DNA from: Paenibacillus plantarum
GTDB taxonomy: Bacteria > Bacillota > Bacilli > Paenibacillales > NBRC-103111
DNA length: 64,000 nt
Assembly (NCBI RefSeq): GCF_013141695.1
Contig: NZ_WHNY01000060.1
Coordinates: forward strand, 404,410-468,409
Reading direction: 5' to 3'
Shown piece by piece: positions 9,850-18,035 of this stretch. The position numbers and the translations under genes were made by a program. Below the pieces are notes generated by a model. The model saw nothing but the letters and a program-made list of their open reading frames with translations. It ran no database searches and was not told the origin of the DNA. Each line of letters begins with the position of its first letter. Position 1 is the stretch's first letter.

Positions 9850-9878
9850 GATATTAAGGCATTATGCAGGGCTGGAGC

Positions 9879-9913
9879 AAGGCTGTCGGTTAGCTTTCGC
9901 TTCAGTCTTTTTA
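9879..9913 (+). terminator. Probable rho-independent terminator
   Basis: The arms AAGGCTG (9879-9885) and CAGTCTT (9903-9909) pair with one wobble, with an inner AGC/GCT stem and a T run. The stem is imperfect, so some read-through into the flavoprotein gene is possible. Confidence 0.5.
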
Positions 9914-9944
9914 CTTATTATGGATGAATAAGGAGTCGGTACAG

Positions 9945-11333
9945 ATGCATACAGGCGAAATGATTTGGGAAGAAGCGAAATCGGTTCCGGTGATTGAAGA
10001 TGTGGATATTTGTGTGCTGGGTGGAAGCTGCACGGGAGTCTTTGCCGCAGTACGCGCAGCAAGATTAGGTGCACGTGTAGTTATCGTGGAGAAGCAAAAC
10101 AATTTCGGCGGCGTGGCAACCTCTGGGCTCGTCAACATCTGGCATAGCTTTTATGACACGGAGTTTAAGCAGCAAATTATTGGTGGTTTGACGCAAGAGA
10201 CCGTGGAACGATTGGATCGGCGAGGGGCCGTAGCGGAAGAGAAGAAAAGCCATTCTGTCGGCTATGTACTGAATACGGAAGAGCTGAAAATCGAATTGGA
10301 TGAGCTCATCACAGAATCGGGGGTGGGGCCCTATTTGCATACGATGTTCGTAGCGCCCGTTCTTACCGATGGTAAATTAACGGCTATCCTCGTGGAAAAC
10401 AAGTCCGGTAGAGGTGCTATTAAAGCGAAGATCTTCATCGATGCAACGGGGGACGGTGATTTGTGTGCGCGATTGATGCTGCCACTGACGAATGAGGATC
10501 ATCGGCAGCCGCCTACGACTTGTGCAAAAATCGGGGGATGGGGCTCTGGCCCAGGGTTCAATGATGTCACAGGGTTTAATTCGTTAAAAGGTTTGGATTT
10601 AAATGATGCGCTCATTCAGCATCAAGCTGAATTCGACTTGCCCGAGGGCTTCGGTTGGGGACGCTTCGTGCCAGGTAGTAAGGATGTCTACATGTACGCT
10701 GGAACAAGAGTGTACGATGCGGACTGCAAGGATGGGCTCTCTTTGACGAAGAGCGAAATGGAGGGAAGAAGACAGGTCAGAGCGATCATGGATATGGTGC
10801 GCAAATATGGGCCTGACAATAAGCTGACGCTGCTCTCGCTCCCCTCATACATTGGCATTCGAGAAACAAGGCATATCCATTGCCAATATCGACTGACTGG
10901 CGATGATGTGCTGCATGGTGTCCGCTTTGAGGATGCCATTGCCAACGGCAGTTATCGCGTAGATATTCATCATGATGATAAACCAGGGATTACCTTTCAG
11001 TATTTGGATGGCGAGCAGGCGTATGTGCGTCCAGGCTATCCGGTTGTCAAAGGGAGATGGCGGGAGAAAACGGATCACGATCCTACTTTTTATCAGATAC
11101 CATACCGCTGCTTAGTTCCTGGAAGCTATGATAATTTGCTGACCTGCGGTCGGATGATTGATGTAGATCAAGTCGCTTATGGCGCAGTACGTGTGATGGT
11201 GAACATGAATCAGACTGGCGAAGCAGCAGGCGTTGCGGCTTATCTAGCGCTTCGTGAAGGTATCCGTGTTGGCAACGTGAATACGGAGGACCTTCGTTCG
11301 ACGCTGCGAGAGGGGGGATCTATTATTTTGTAA
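9945..11333 (+). CDS. FAD-dependent oxidoreductase (FAD_oxidored family)
   Basis: A 462-residue cytoplasmic flavoprotein. The N-terminus has the dinucleotide-binding strand-loop-helix VDICVLGGSCTGVFAAVRAAR (in parts, about residues 15-35), then EKQNNFGGVATSG. Further on are DATGDGDLC and a C-terminal FAD site VRVMVNMNQTGEAAGVAA. This is the PF12831-type family frequently found in carbohydrate loci; substrates are largely unassigned. An upstream ATG at 9924 is in frame, but AAGGAG lies 9 nt before the ATG at 9945. It sits 44 bp before a secreted PL8 lyase and after an importer, so an oxidation or oxidative cleavage of an imported sugar is plausible but unproved. Confidence 0.85.
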   Translation: MHTGEMIWEEAKSVPVIEDVDICVLGGSCTGVFAAVRAARLGARVVIVEKQNNFGGVATSGLVNIWHSFYDTEFKQQIIGGLTQETVERLDRRGAVAEEKKSHSVGYVLNTEELKIELDELITESGVGPYLHTMFVAPVLTDGKLTAILVENKSGRGAIKAKIFIDATGDGDLCARLMLPLTNEDHRQPPTTCAKIGGWGSGPGFNDVTGFNSLKGLDLNDALIQHQAEFDLPEGFGWGRFVPGSKDVYMYAGTRVYDADCKDGLSLTKSEMEGRRQVRAIMDMVRKYGPDNKLTLLSLPSYIGIRETRHIHCQYRLTGDDVLHGVRFEDAIANGSYRVDIHHDDKPGITFQYLDGEQAYVRPGYPVVKGRWREKTDHDPTFYQIPYRCLVPGSYDNLLTCGRMIDVDQVAYGAVRVMVNMNQTGEAAGVAAYLALREGIRVGNVNTEDLRSTLREGGSIIL

Positions 11334-11377
11334 GTAAGGTCGGCTATTTGTACTACCATTATGAGAGGGGATGTTCC

Positions 11378-14170
11378 ATGGTTAAGGGGAAAGGACGACG
11401 TATTTGGTCTATCAGTTTTATGTTGTTGATGGTGTTTACGATTATGAGTACCTACGTCCCTCAAAAAGCATTTGCAACAGATGAGTTCGACACGATGCGG
11501 GCTAAGTGGAAAACGATGCTGACGGGGGGAACCTCCTATTCCCCTACGAATGCGGATATTAGCCCGAAAATCGCGTCAATTACAGCAACAGCACAAGATT
11601 ATTGGACACGTTTGAACAAAACACCTGACGGTACGACGAACTATCTGTGGAGCGATTTGACAGCTGGCACGCATACGTCTAGTCAAGTAACATCAGGGTT
11701 TCGCCGCATTAAGGATATGGCCTTGGCTACACAGACTTATGGCTCTCCGCTTTATGGGAATACACAGCTTATCTCGGATATCATCATGGCGCTGGATTGG
11801 ATGAATACGTGGAGATACAGCGATACGAAAGCATCCTACGATAACTGGTGGGATTGGCAAATTGGCGCGCCGATGGCGCTGAATGATTGTGTCGTTCTCC
11901 TTTATGATTCGCTAAGCAGTGCCCAAATTACGAATTACATGAATGCCATTAACAAATATATACCTGCTGTGAATAAAACGGGAGCAAATCTATCATGGCA
12001 AGCGACAGCCATTATGGTCAGAGCGGTAATTATTAAAGATAGCGCGAAATTAATTGCCGCTCGGGGCTGGTTAACCACACTTTTCCCAAACGTTACAACG
12101 AGTGACGGATTCTATGAGGATGGTTCCTTCGTGCAACATAATGTTTTTGCCTATACGGGGGGTTATGGGGCTAATCTGCTTGTAGATACCGCTAACTTGA
12201 TGTATTTGTTAAAGGGTACCACGTATGAAATTACGAATGCGAACCAGTCGAATGTCTACCAATGGATATATAAGTCCTATCAGCCGCTCTTGTATAAAGG
12301 CGCTATGATGGACATGGTCAGAGGCAGGGAAATCGTCAGATATACGTCACAGGATCGTGAAGCGGGACACTACATTATGCAAGGGATTATTCGGTTATCT
12401 CAAATTGCGCCTACTGCTGATGCTAGTAGACTCAATAGTATGATTAAGTACTGGATAGAAGCCGAAAATCAAAGTACGACTTTAAATAAGTTCTATGCTG
12501 ATGCTTCAATTAACATGATTGTCCTGGGACAAGCGATTATGAGTGACTCTGCGGTTGTGTCTGCAAGTGAACTTGTACACTATCAGCAATTATCCGCAAT
12601 GGCTCGGTCGGTTCAGCTGCGCCCAGGTTACGGATTCGGGATTGCCATGTTTTCCAATAAAATTTCGAGCTATGAATCGATTAACAGTGAAAATGGAAAA
12701 GGTTGGTATACAGGCGCAGGCGCAACTTATCTATATAATAACGACCTCAACCAGTTTAGCGAAGACTTCTGGCCAACGGTTAACTTCTATCGATTACCGG
12801 GGACAACCGTCACTTCGGCAACGTATGCGGTAAGTCAATATAATGCAAAGAATTGGGTTGGCGGAACAGATCTTCTCCATGTATATGGTGTTACGGGCAT
12901 GGATATGGGCATGACCACGGCTACGCCAAGCACATTAAATGCGAAGAAATCCTGGTTTATGTTTGATGATGAAATCGTAGCGTTAGGTGCGGGGATTACG
13001 AGCACCGATGCTAAGTCAACTGAAACAATTGTGGAGAATCGTAAAATTAACAGTGCAGGCTCCAATGCCTTGACGGTCAATGGGACGGCGCAATCCACTA
13101 CGTTGGGATGGTCGCAATCGCTGTCTGGTGTGAGTACCATTCATCTAGCGGGCAATGTGCCAGGTTCGGATATCGGGTATTATTTTCCGACGGCACCTGC
13201 CATTCAAGCTAAGCGTGAAGCAAGAATCGGCAATTGGAAACAGATCAAATCGACAGGAATCACTTCGGGTACTAACATCACCAGAAACTATCTAACGATG
13301 TGGTTCGATCATGGTGGATACGCGACGGATCAAACGTATCAGTATGTTATTTTGCCGAATAAGACTAGTGCAGAGGTAACCAGTTATGCCAACAATCCGA
13401 ACATTACCGTCTTGGAGAACTCGGCTAGTGCGCAAGCGGTGAAAGAGAATACGTTGAATATCGTAGGCGTGAATTTCTGGAACGATGCTGTATCGACGGT
13501 TGGTGGGATTACCTCGAACAAGAAAGCTTCCGTCATGACGAAGGAAACCTCAGGTGAGCTGGACGTATCCATTTCTGATCCGACGCAAGCAAATACGGGC
13601 AGCATTCAAGTTGAAATTAATAAGGCCGCATCGGGAACCATTCTTGCAGATGCCGGAATTACCGTAACGCAGCTGAGCCCAACGATTAAATTTACCGTGA
13701 ACGTGAATGGGGCCAAGGGGAAGGCGTTCAAAGCTAAGTTCAGTTTGGCACCCGTTGCTGCAACCGTCATCGTGGATGATGCCGATAGTACGGGCGTTAC
13801 ACTAGCTGGAAGTTGGTCAATTGGCACGAATCTGACCAATAAATATGGCGCGAGCTACTTGCATGACGGTAACACTTATCATGGATTAAAGAGTGCTGCC
13901 TTCACGCCGACGTTAACGGCAGCAGGAACATACAAGGTGTATATGTGGTGGCCTTCCCACACCAATAGGGCAACGAATGCCCAGGTGGATATCCTTCATG
14001 CCGGTGTAACTTCGACGGTAACCATTGATGAGCAGCAGAATGGCGGACAGTGGAATTTGCTGGGGACGTATACGTTTGATGCAGGTACGTCGGGTAATGT
14101 GAAGGTACGCAACGATGGTGCGAATGGCTATGTGACAGCGGATGCGGTTAAATTTGAGCCGGTTCCTTAA
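11378..14170 (+). CDS. Secreted polysaccharide lyase, PL8 family, with C-terminal golvesin-like module
   Basis: A 930-residue secreted enzyme. The signal peptide is about residues 1-33 (cleavage after AFA). The (alpha/alpha) toroid follows with PL8 catalytic residues in the right order and spacing: N169 in IGAPMALND, then H254 and Y263 in FVQHNVFAYTGGYG. Beta-sandwich domains fill about 400-790. Residues about 797-930 (VDDADSTGV to TADAVKFEP) resemble the golvesin C-terminal/xanthan-lyase carbohydrate-binding module. PL8 covers hyaluronate, chondroitin, alginate-type and xanthan lyases acting by beta-elimination at uronic acids; which one cannot be decided here. AGAGGGG precedes the ATG at 11378, preferred to an upstream start at 11348. 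Confidence 0.9.
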   Translation: MVKGKGRRIWSISFMLLMVFTIMSTYVPQKAFATDEFDTMRAKWKTMLTGGTSYSPTNADISPKIASITATAQDYWTRLNKTPDGTTNYLWSDLTAGTHTSSQVTSGFRRIKDMALATQTYGSPLYGNTQLISDIIMALDWMNTWRYSDTKASYDNWWDWQIGAPMALNDCVVLLYDSLSSAQITNYMNAINKYIPAVNKTGANLSWQATAIMVRAVIIKDSAKLIAARGWLTTLFPNVTTSDGFYEDGSFVQHNVFAYTGGYGANLLVDTANLMYLLKGTTYEITNANQSNVYQWIYKSYQPLLYKGAMMDMVRGREIVRYTSQDREAGHYIMQGIIRLSQIAPTADASRLNSMIKYWIEAENQSTTLNKFYADASINMIVLGQAIMSDSAVVSASELVHYQQLSAMARSVQLRPGYGFGIAMFSNKISSYESINSENGKGWYTGAGATYLYNNDLNQFSEDFWPTVNFYRLPGTTVTSATYAVSQYNAKNWVGGTDLLHVYGVTGMDMGMTTATPSTLNAKKSWFMFDDEIVALGAGITSTDAKSTETIVENRKINSAGSNALTVNGTAQSTTLGWSQSLSGVSTIHLAGNVPGSDIGYYFPTAPAIQAKREARIGNWKQIKSTGITSGTNITRNYLTMWFDHGGYATDQTYQYVILPNKTSAEVTSYANNPNITVLENSASAQAVKENTLNIVGVNFWNDAVSTVGGITSNKKASVMTKETSGELDVSISDPTQANTGSIQVEINKAASGTILADAGITVTQLSPTIKFTVNVNGAKGKAFKAKFSLAPVAATVIVDDADSTGVTLAGSWSIGTNLTNKYGASYLHDGNTYHGLKSAAFTPTLTAAGTYKVYMWWPSHTNRATNAQVDILHAGVTSTVTIDEQQNGGQWNLLGTYTFDAGTSGNVKVRNDGANGYVTADAVKFEPVP

Positions 14171-14182
14171 TGGGGGGAGAAG

Positions 14183-14209
14183 GAAGAAGCCGAGAGGCTT
14201 CTTTTTTCT
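14183..14209 (+). terminator. Rho-independent terminator after PL8 gene
   Basis: The arms GAAGCC (14186-14191) and GGCTTC (14196-14201) surround a GAGA loop and are followed by six T residues. Flanking A/T pairs extend the stem. Confidence 0.85.
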
Positions 14210-14256
14210 TGGTCGCGATCAGGCGGGGCTGATGCGCATCACTTGCGGAGCCCGCG

Positions 14257-14543
14257 TAAGTCGAAAAAATCGACTTAGAGGGCTCGAAAGGCCGGTCAGC
14301 GCTCGCCTAAGTCGAAAAAATCGACTTAGAGAGCTCTGAAGGCCGGTCAGCGCTCGCCTAAGTCGAAAAAATCGACTTAGAGGGCTCCAAAGGCTGAACA
14401 GCGCCTGCGTAAGTCGAAAAAATCGACTTAGAGAGTTCCGAAGGCCCCGCAGCGCGTGTGTAAGTCGAAAAAATCGACTAAAATCGACTTAGAGAGCTCC
14501 GAAGGCCCCGCAGCGCATGTGTTAGTCGAAAAAATCGACTTAC
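14257..14543 (+). repeat. Tandem array of six 51-bp units, each with an 8-bp-arm inverted repeat
   Basis: Units begin at 14257, 14308, 14359, 14410 and 14461, exactly 51 bp apart, and a last degenerate unit begins near 14522. Each carries TAAGTCGA, five A residues, then TCGACTTA, an inverted repeat able to form a hairpin. The 30-bp GC-rich linkers are themselves similar (GAGRGCTC, then GAAGGCC, then CAGCGC). The fifth unit carries an 11-bp internal duplication (AAAATCGACTT). All forward frames contain stop codons in the unit (TAA, TAG or TGA), so the array is not coding. It lies between the PL8 terminator and the methionine-rich gene. Confidence 0.95.
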
Positions 14544-14551
14544 TCGCTCTT

Positions 14552-14571
14552 GCGACGCATCGCTGCGTCGC
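14552..14571 (+). other. Perfect hairpin at the end of the repeat array
   Basis: GCGACGCA (14552-14559) pairs perfectly with TGCGTCGC (14564-14571) around a TCGC loop. No long T run follows, so it may be a weak terminator or a structural end-cap of the array. From 14572 to about 14687 I see only AT-rich DNA without a gene. Confidence 0.5.
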
Positions 14572-14687
14572 GTTTCCCCTTAAACCCGACTAAAACACTC
14601 AGTCCAAGGGGTTATATAGGCATTTAGCAAATATTAAAATATAACATAATCATTTAGAGAAAAGCAATATTATTTTCGAGAAAAGAC

Positions 14688-14738
14688 TTGATAAAATCAT
14701 TCAAATGGGTTAATCTTCTAATTGTTGGAAAACAATTA
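14688..14738 (+). promoter_or_regulatory. Promoter and 5' hairpin of the methionine-rich gene
   Basis: TTGATA (14688-14693) and TAATCT (14711-14716) are separated by 17 bp, a fair sigma-A promoter. TAATTGTT (14719-14726) and AACAATTA (14731-14738) form a perfect 8-bp hairpin with a GGAA (GNRA-type) tetraloop at the very start of the transcript, 5 nt before the ribosome site. Such a 5' hairpin often stabilises mRNA. Confidence 0.55.
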
Positions 14739-14761
14739 AGATAGAGAGAGGAGTGGAACGA

Positions 14762-14977
14762 ATGGAAATGATGAGCATGAAAATGATGATGTCCATGTGC
14801 ATGGAAGAAATGATGTGCAAAATGAACAACATGAAGATGATGATGGATTGCATGCAAGGTATGGAAATGGCAGACATGATGGATATGGATATGATGATGT
14901 CCAAAATGCAGTCTTGCGATGAGATGATGACGATGATGATGGGCATGATGCGTGAAATGAAACAAACCGCTGTGTAA
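14762..14977 (+). CDS. Methionine-rich small protein (34 of 71 residues Met)
   Basis: A 71-residue protein in which 34 residues (48%) are methionine, with four cysteines (C13, C19, C30, C52) and no histidine. Runs such as MKMMMSMCMEEMMCKM alternate Met with Lys, Glu, Asp and Ser; the C-terminus REMKQTAV is ordinary. A GTG at 14753 is in frame, but AGAGGAG ends about 8 nt before the ATG at 14762, the better start. It has its own promoter, a 5' hairpin and a downstream terminator, so it is a real monocistronic gene. There is no signal peptide. Met- and Cys-rich small proteins are known as copper binders or oxidant sinks, and spore-coat proteins can be similarly biased, but I do not recognise this family; no function is assigned. 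Confidence 0.7.
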   Translation: MEMMSMKMMMSMCMEEMMCKMNNMKMMMDCMQGMEMADMMDMDMMMSKMQSCDEMMTMMMGMMREMKQTAV

Positions 14978-15150
14978 GATTCGTCCTTAGGCAAGGAGTT
15001 ATCGAACACACACGGTTATCATTGGATTCATACGATGAAATTTGTATGGCAAGTACATATCAATCTGCAAATTGATGCGTACCGTAAGATGCAATTCTGC
15101 AGAGCAGATGACTGCATGCATGGAAATGACGAATAGACATGAACTGATGT

Positions 15151-15185
15151 CCGGTAGAGCGGTAATCCGCATACGGGATTTTTTG
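15151..15185 (+). terminator. Rho-independent terminator downstream of the methionine-rich gene
   Basis: Nested stems CCG/CGG and GCGG (15159-15162)/CCGC (15167-15170) are followed by six T residues. The 170 bp before it (14978-15150) contain several ATG- and TGC-rich triplets, such as a 34-codon frame at 15035 without a ribosome site, which may be a decayed remnant; I see no gene. Confidence 0.6.
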
Positions 15186-15191
15186 CATTTT

Positions 15192-15527
15192 CTAGCTATG
15201 GTAAGTTGCGTTTAACTGTCTGCCAATTTCGATCCGTTGTAGTTTTAGTCCCCAAACTTCCTCGATTAACCGAGAAGAGACATAGGTGTCTTCTGTTTCC
15301 CTCAATTGTCGATAGAGCTCAAGCATCTTCTTATTGACGGCATCAAATCGGAGCCATAGCTGGCTTATTTGATATTCAAGTGTTGTTTGTTGCATATATA
15401 AGGCTGATTTACTCAGCGTTTGTATAATTTCGTTTTGCCATTGGGTGTCCCCGATTTGCTTCGCATAATTCAACAAATCCAGATAATCATCTTTCCAGCG
15501 TTGCTCTAGTTTCACGGTTTCTAACAT
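15192..15527 (-). CDS. Small helical hypothetical protein
   Basis: A 111-residue cytoplasmic protein with heptad-like spacing of Leu, Ile and Met through most of its length, suggesting a helical bundle or coiled coil (for example YQISQLWLRFDAVNKKMLELYRQL read in parts, about 55-80). A GAGGT ribosome site lies 7 nt before the ATG, and a good promoter is present at 15560-15587. It is convergent with the methionine-rich gene. I do not recognise the family and assign no function. Confidence 0.7.
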   Translation of the reverse strand: MLETVKLEQRWKDDYLDLLNYAKQIGDTQWQNEIIQTLSKSALYMQQTTLEYQISQLWLRFDAVNKKMLELYRQLRETEDTYVSSRLIEEVWGLKLQRIEIGRQLNATYHS

Positions 15528-15559
15528 GGCGTTTACCTCATTCCGTCGTTATACCTAGT

Positions 15560-15587
15560 ATTATACTCGGAATAAACGGGATTGCAA
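15560..15587 (-). promoter_or_regulatory. Sigma-A promoter of the small helical protein gene
   Basis: On the minus strand TTGCAA (15582-15587) and a perfect TATAAT (15560-15565) are spaced 16 bp, placing the start just upstream of the ribosome site at about 15536. Confidence 0.65.
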
Positions 15588-15790
15588 GTAGGAAATTCAT
15601 TTAATCCATAAGTTAGTAAAATCGCAGCGCGAACCTAAGCAATAAATCCACTATTCCGATGTTTTTCCAGCTACTATGTCTCTCTCCATCACCGAAGAAC
15701 ACTCGCCGCAATCGATGAAATAAAGGATTGGCAGAGAGATGAAATGTAAGCTTGGAGAGCTTATTTGTGATATTTTTAATATTTTCTATT

Positions 15791-15871
15791 GGTTGTAATT
15801 TCTAAAAAAGTGGTTGTAAATCTTTAATTAAAACCACGCTATCACATGTATTATAATTAGTAGCGCTTTCA
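15791..15871 (+). promoter_or_regulatory. Activator sites, -10 box and cre-like site before GH127
   Basis: GGTTGTAA occurs at 15791-15798 and again at 15812-15819, 21 bp apart, so both copies face the same side of the helix, as expected for AraC-type half-sites. TATAAT lies at 15852-15857 but the -35 region is poor, consistent with activation. On the minus strand 15858-15871 reads TGAAAGCGCTACTA, matching 12 of 14 positions of the CcpA cre consensus just downstream of the -10. The rest of the 379-bp gap (15588-15790) shows nothing I can name. Confidence 0.6.
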
Positions 15872-15906
15872 TTAAGGAGGCGAAATTTATAAAAGGGGCA
15901 TACCTG

Positions 15907-17883
15907 ATGAGTATTAGATCTATCTCAACACCCGTTCAATTGAAGAACGTGATAATCCAGGATGACTTCTGGTCCCCTTATATTTCATTGATTCGCGATG
16001 TTGTCGTACCTTACCAATGGGAGGCGCTTAATGATCGAATCGAAGGCAACGAGCCGAGTCATGCCATCCGAAATTTCAGAATCGCTGCCGGATTGGAGCA
16101 AGGCGACTTCTACGGCATGGTGTTCCAAGATAGCGACGTAGCCAAGTGGCTCGAAGCCGTTGGTTATTTGTTGGAGCAAATGCCGGATTCCGATCTGGAA
16201 AAGATTGCGGACGAAGTCGTCGATCTAATCGCTAAGGCGCAGCATGCGGACGGGTATGTAAATACTTATTTTACACTCAAAGAAACGGCAGGCAGATGGA
16301 CGAATCTCGCGGAGTGCCACGAGCTCTACTGCGCGGGTCATCTGATCGAAGCGGCGGTCGCCTATGAGAAGGCAACGGGGAAGGGCAAGATTCTGGAAGT
16401 AGCTTGCAAACTGGCCGACTGCATCGATGCGACTTTTGGGCCAGAGGATGGAAAGATCAAAGGTTATGACGGGCACCAAGAGATCGAGCTAGCGCTAATG
16501 AAGCTCTACAGAGCCACCTCCAACGATCGTTATATGAAGCTGGCGAAGTTCTTCTTGGACGAGAGAGGGCAGAGTCCCCACTTCTACGATTTAGAGTTCG
16601 ATCGCCGGAATGGCGAGACTCATTTCCAAGCGCTGAAGATGGCCAAAGACAAATTTTACAGCCAAGCGCACGTTCCGATTCGCATGCAGCAGACGGCCGA
16701 AGGTCACGCGGTGCGTGTCGTATACATGTGCACGGGTATGGCCGACGTTGCAGCAGCGACTGGAGACGAGGAGTTGTTAAAGGCATGCCGGGCACTCTGG
16801 CATAACATCGTGAACAAGCGGATGTACATTACGGGATCGATCGGCTCGATGTCTTATGGCGAGTCATTCACGCTCGATTACGATTTGCCGAATGATACGG
16901 CTTACGCCGAGACGTGCGCTTCGATCGGGCTCATCTTCTTCGCCCAGCGCATGCTTCAGATCGAACCTAGAAGCGAGTACGCGGACGTCTTGGAGAGAGC
17001 GCTCTATAACACCGTTATCGGCGGAATGTCTCGCGATGGACAGCACTTCTTCTACGTGAATCCATTGGAAGTTTGGCCTGAAGCGAGCGGTAAGAATCAG
17101 AATTTCGATCACGTGAAGATGCAAAGGCAGCGATGGTTCGGTTGCGCGTGTTGCCCGCCTAATATCGCTAGGTTGCTCGCCTCTCTCGGCAGCTATATCT
17201 ACTCGTTCCATGGGCATGCCCTTTATGCTCACTTATATATTGGAAGTCAAGTCACGGTGGAGGTAGATGGGAGCGCCGTTCAGCTTATCCAGCATTCCGA
17301 GTTGCCTTGGAACGGTAACATCAGTTTCGAGCTGAAGATGGATGGGCCCAAAGTCTTCTCCTTGGCTCTTCGGATACCAAGCTGGTGTGCGTCTTGGGAT
17401 GTCCGTGTTAACGGGCAACCAGTAGCGGAATCCGCTACGCGCCTGTTGAACGGTTATTTGCATCTCGAACGGAAATGGAACGCCGGTGATATCGTCCATT
17501 TGGATCTACCAATGAACGTTAGTCCGATGAAAGGCAATCCGGAAATTCGAGAGACCGTAGGTATGGTCGCCATCCAGCGAGGACCGATGGTGTACTGCCT
17601 GGAGGAAGCCGACAATGGCAAAGGGCTGCATAAGCTGATCATCCATCCGGGCTTCGAAGATCAAGTTAGCTTCGATAGCAGCTTGTTAGGCGGACTGCTT
17701 ACCATCGACTTAACCGCTTATCGGATTCAAAACGAGGGCTGGAAGGATCAACTGTACCGCGTGAAGGACGAGGATCACTTAGAAGCGACTACGGCCCGAT
17801 TTATCCCTTACTTTGCTTGGGCGAACCGGGGGAGCGGCGAAATGAGAGTGTGGATTAGAGAAAATACGGTTTTACCCTCATGA
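15907..17883 (+). CDS. Beta-L-arabinofuranosidase, GH127 (HypBA1-like)
   Basis: A 658-residue cytoplasmic enzyme, the same length as Bifidobacterium longum HypBA1. It removes beta-1,2-linked L-arabinofuranose from arabino-oligosaccharides by a cysteine nucleophile activated by zinc. The HypBA1 zinc site (Glu, Cys, Cys, Cys) is present as E335 and C337 in YAETCASIG and C415/C416 in GCACCPPNIARL, with C415 the expected nucleophile; E319 in GESFTLDYD matches the acid/base. An (alpha/alpha)6 barrel precedes two beta-sandwich domains. No signal peptide, so it acts on imported sugars. It heads a transcript with the binding protein and two permeases downstream. Controlled by a cre-like site and direct repeats upstream. 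Confidence 0.95.
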   Translation: MSIRSISTPVQLKNVIIQDDFWSPYISLIRDVVVPYQWEALNDRIEGNEPSHAIRNFRIAAGLEQGDFYGMVFQDSDVAKWLEAVGYLLEQMPDSDLEKIADEVVDLIAKAQHADGYVNTYFTLKETAGRWTNLAECHELYCAGHLIEAAVAYEKATGKGKILEVACKLADCIDATFGPEDGKIKGYDGHQEIELALMKLYRATSNDRYMKLAKFFLDERGQSPHFYDLEFDRRNGETHFQALKMAKDKFYSQAHVPIRMQQTAEGHAVRVVYMCTGMADVAAATGDEELLKACRALWHNIVNKRMYITGSIGSMSYGESFTLDYDLPNDTAYAETCASIGLIFFAQRMLQIEPRSEYADVLERALYNTVIGGMSRDGQHFFYVNPLEVWPEASGKNQNFDHVKMQRQRWFGCACCPPNIARLLASLGSYIYSFHGHALYAHLYIGSQVTVEVDGSAVQLIQHSELPWNGNISFELKMDGPKVFSLALRIPSWCASWDVRVNGQPVAESATRLLNGYLHLERKWNAGDIVHLDLPMNVSPMKGNPEIRETVGMVAIQRGPMVYCLEEADNGKGLHKLIIHPGFEDQVSFDSSLLGGLLTIDLTAYRIQNEGWKDQLYRVKDEDHLEATTARFIPYFAWANRGSGEMRVWIRENTVLPS

Positions 17884-18035
17884 GGTGCAAGGATAGATCA
17901 CGCTTGTTAACTCTGGTCAAGGAGGGAAGGGTGCAATCGACAATATAACAGTCTTAATAGTCAGATGAAATATTCCCTGCCAACGCGGGAGGAATCAAGG
18001 AGTGACGGCGAATTATATATGATGGAGGGGTTAAT

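Noticed and set aside
14142..14339. 65-residue ORF running from the PL8 end into the repeat array
   Set aside because: It has no ribosome site, overlaps the PL8 gene end and terminator, and is open only because 51 bp is a multiple of three; it stops in the second unit.
14257..14543. CRISPR array
   Set aside because: The linkers between the palindromes are similar to one another instead of unique, the unit is a short A5-centred inverted repeat, and no cas gene is in the window.
14654..14965. Histidine-rich 103-residue ORF on the minus strand
   Set aside because: It is the antisense of the Met-rich gene (ATG reads as CAT, His). It has no ribosome site or promoter, while the plus strand has both.
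15035..15140. 34-codon ORF downstream of the Met-rich gene
   Set aside because: No ribosome site precedes its ATG, and the composition is ordinary; a decayed copy of the Met-rich gene was considered but cannot be supported.
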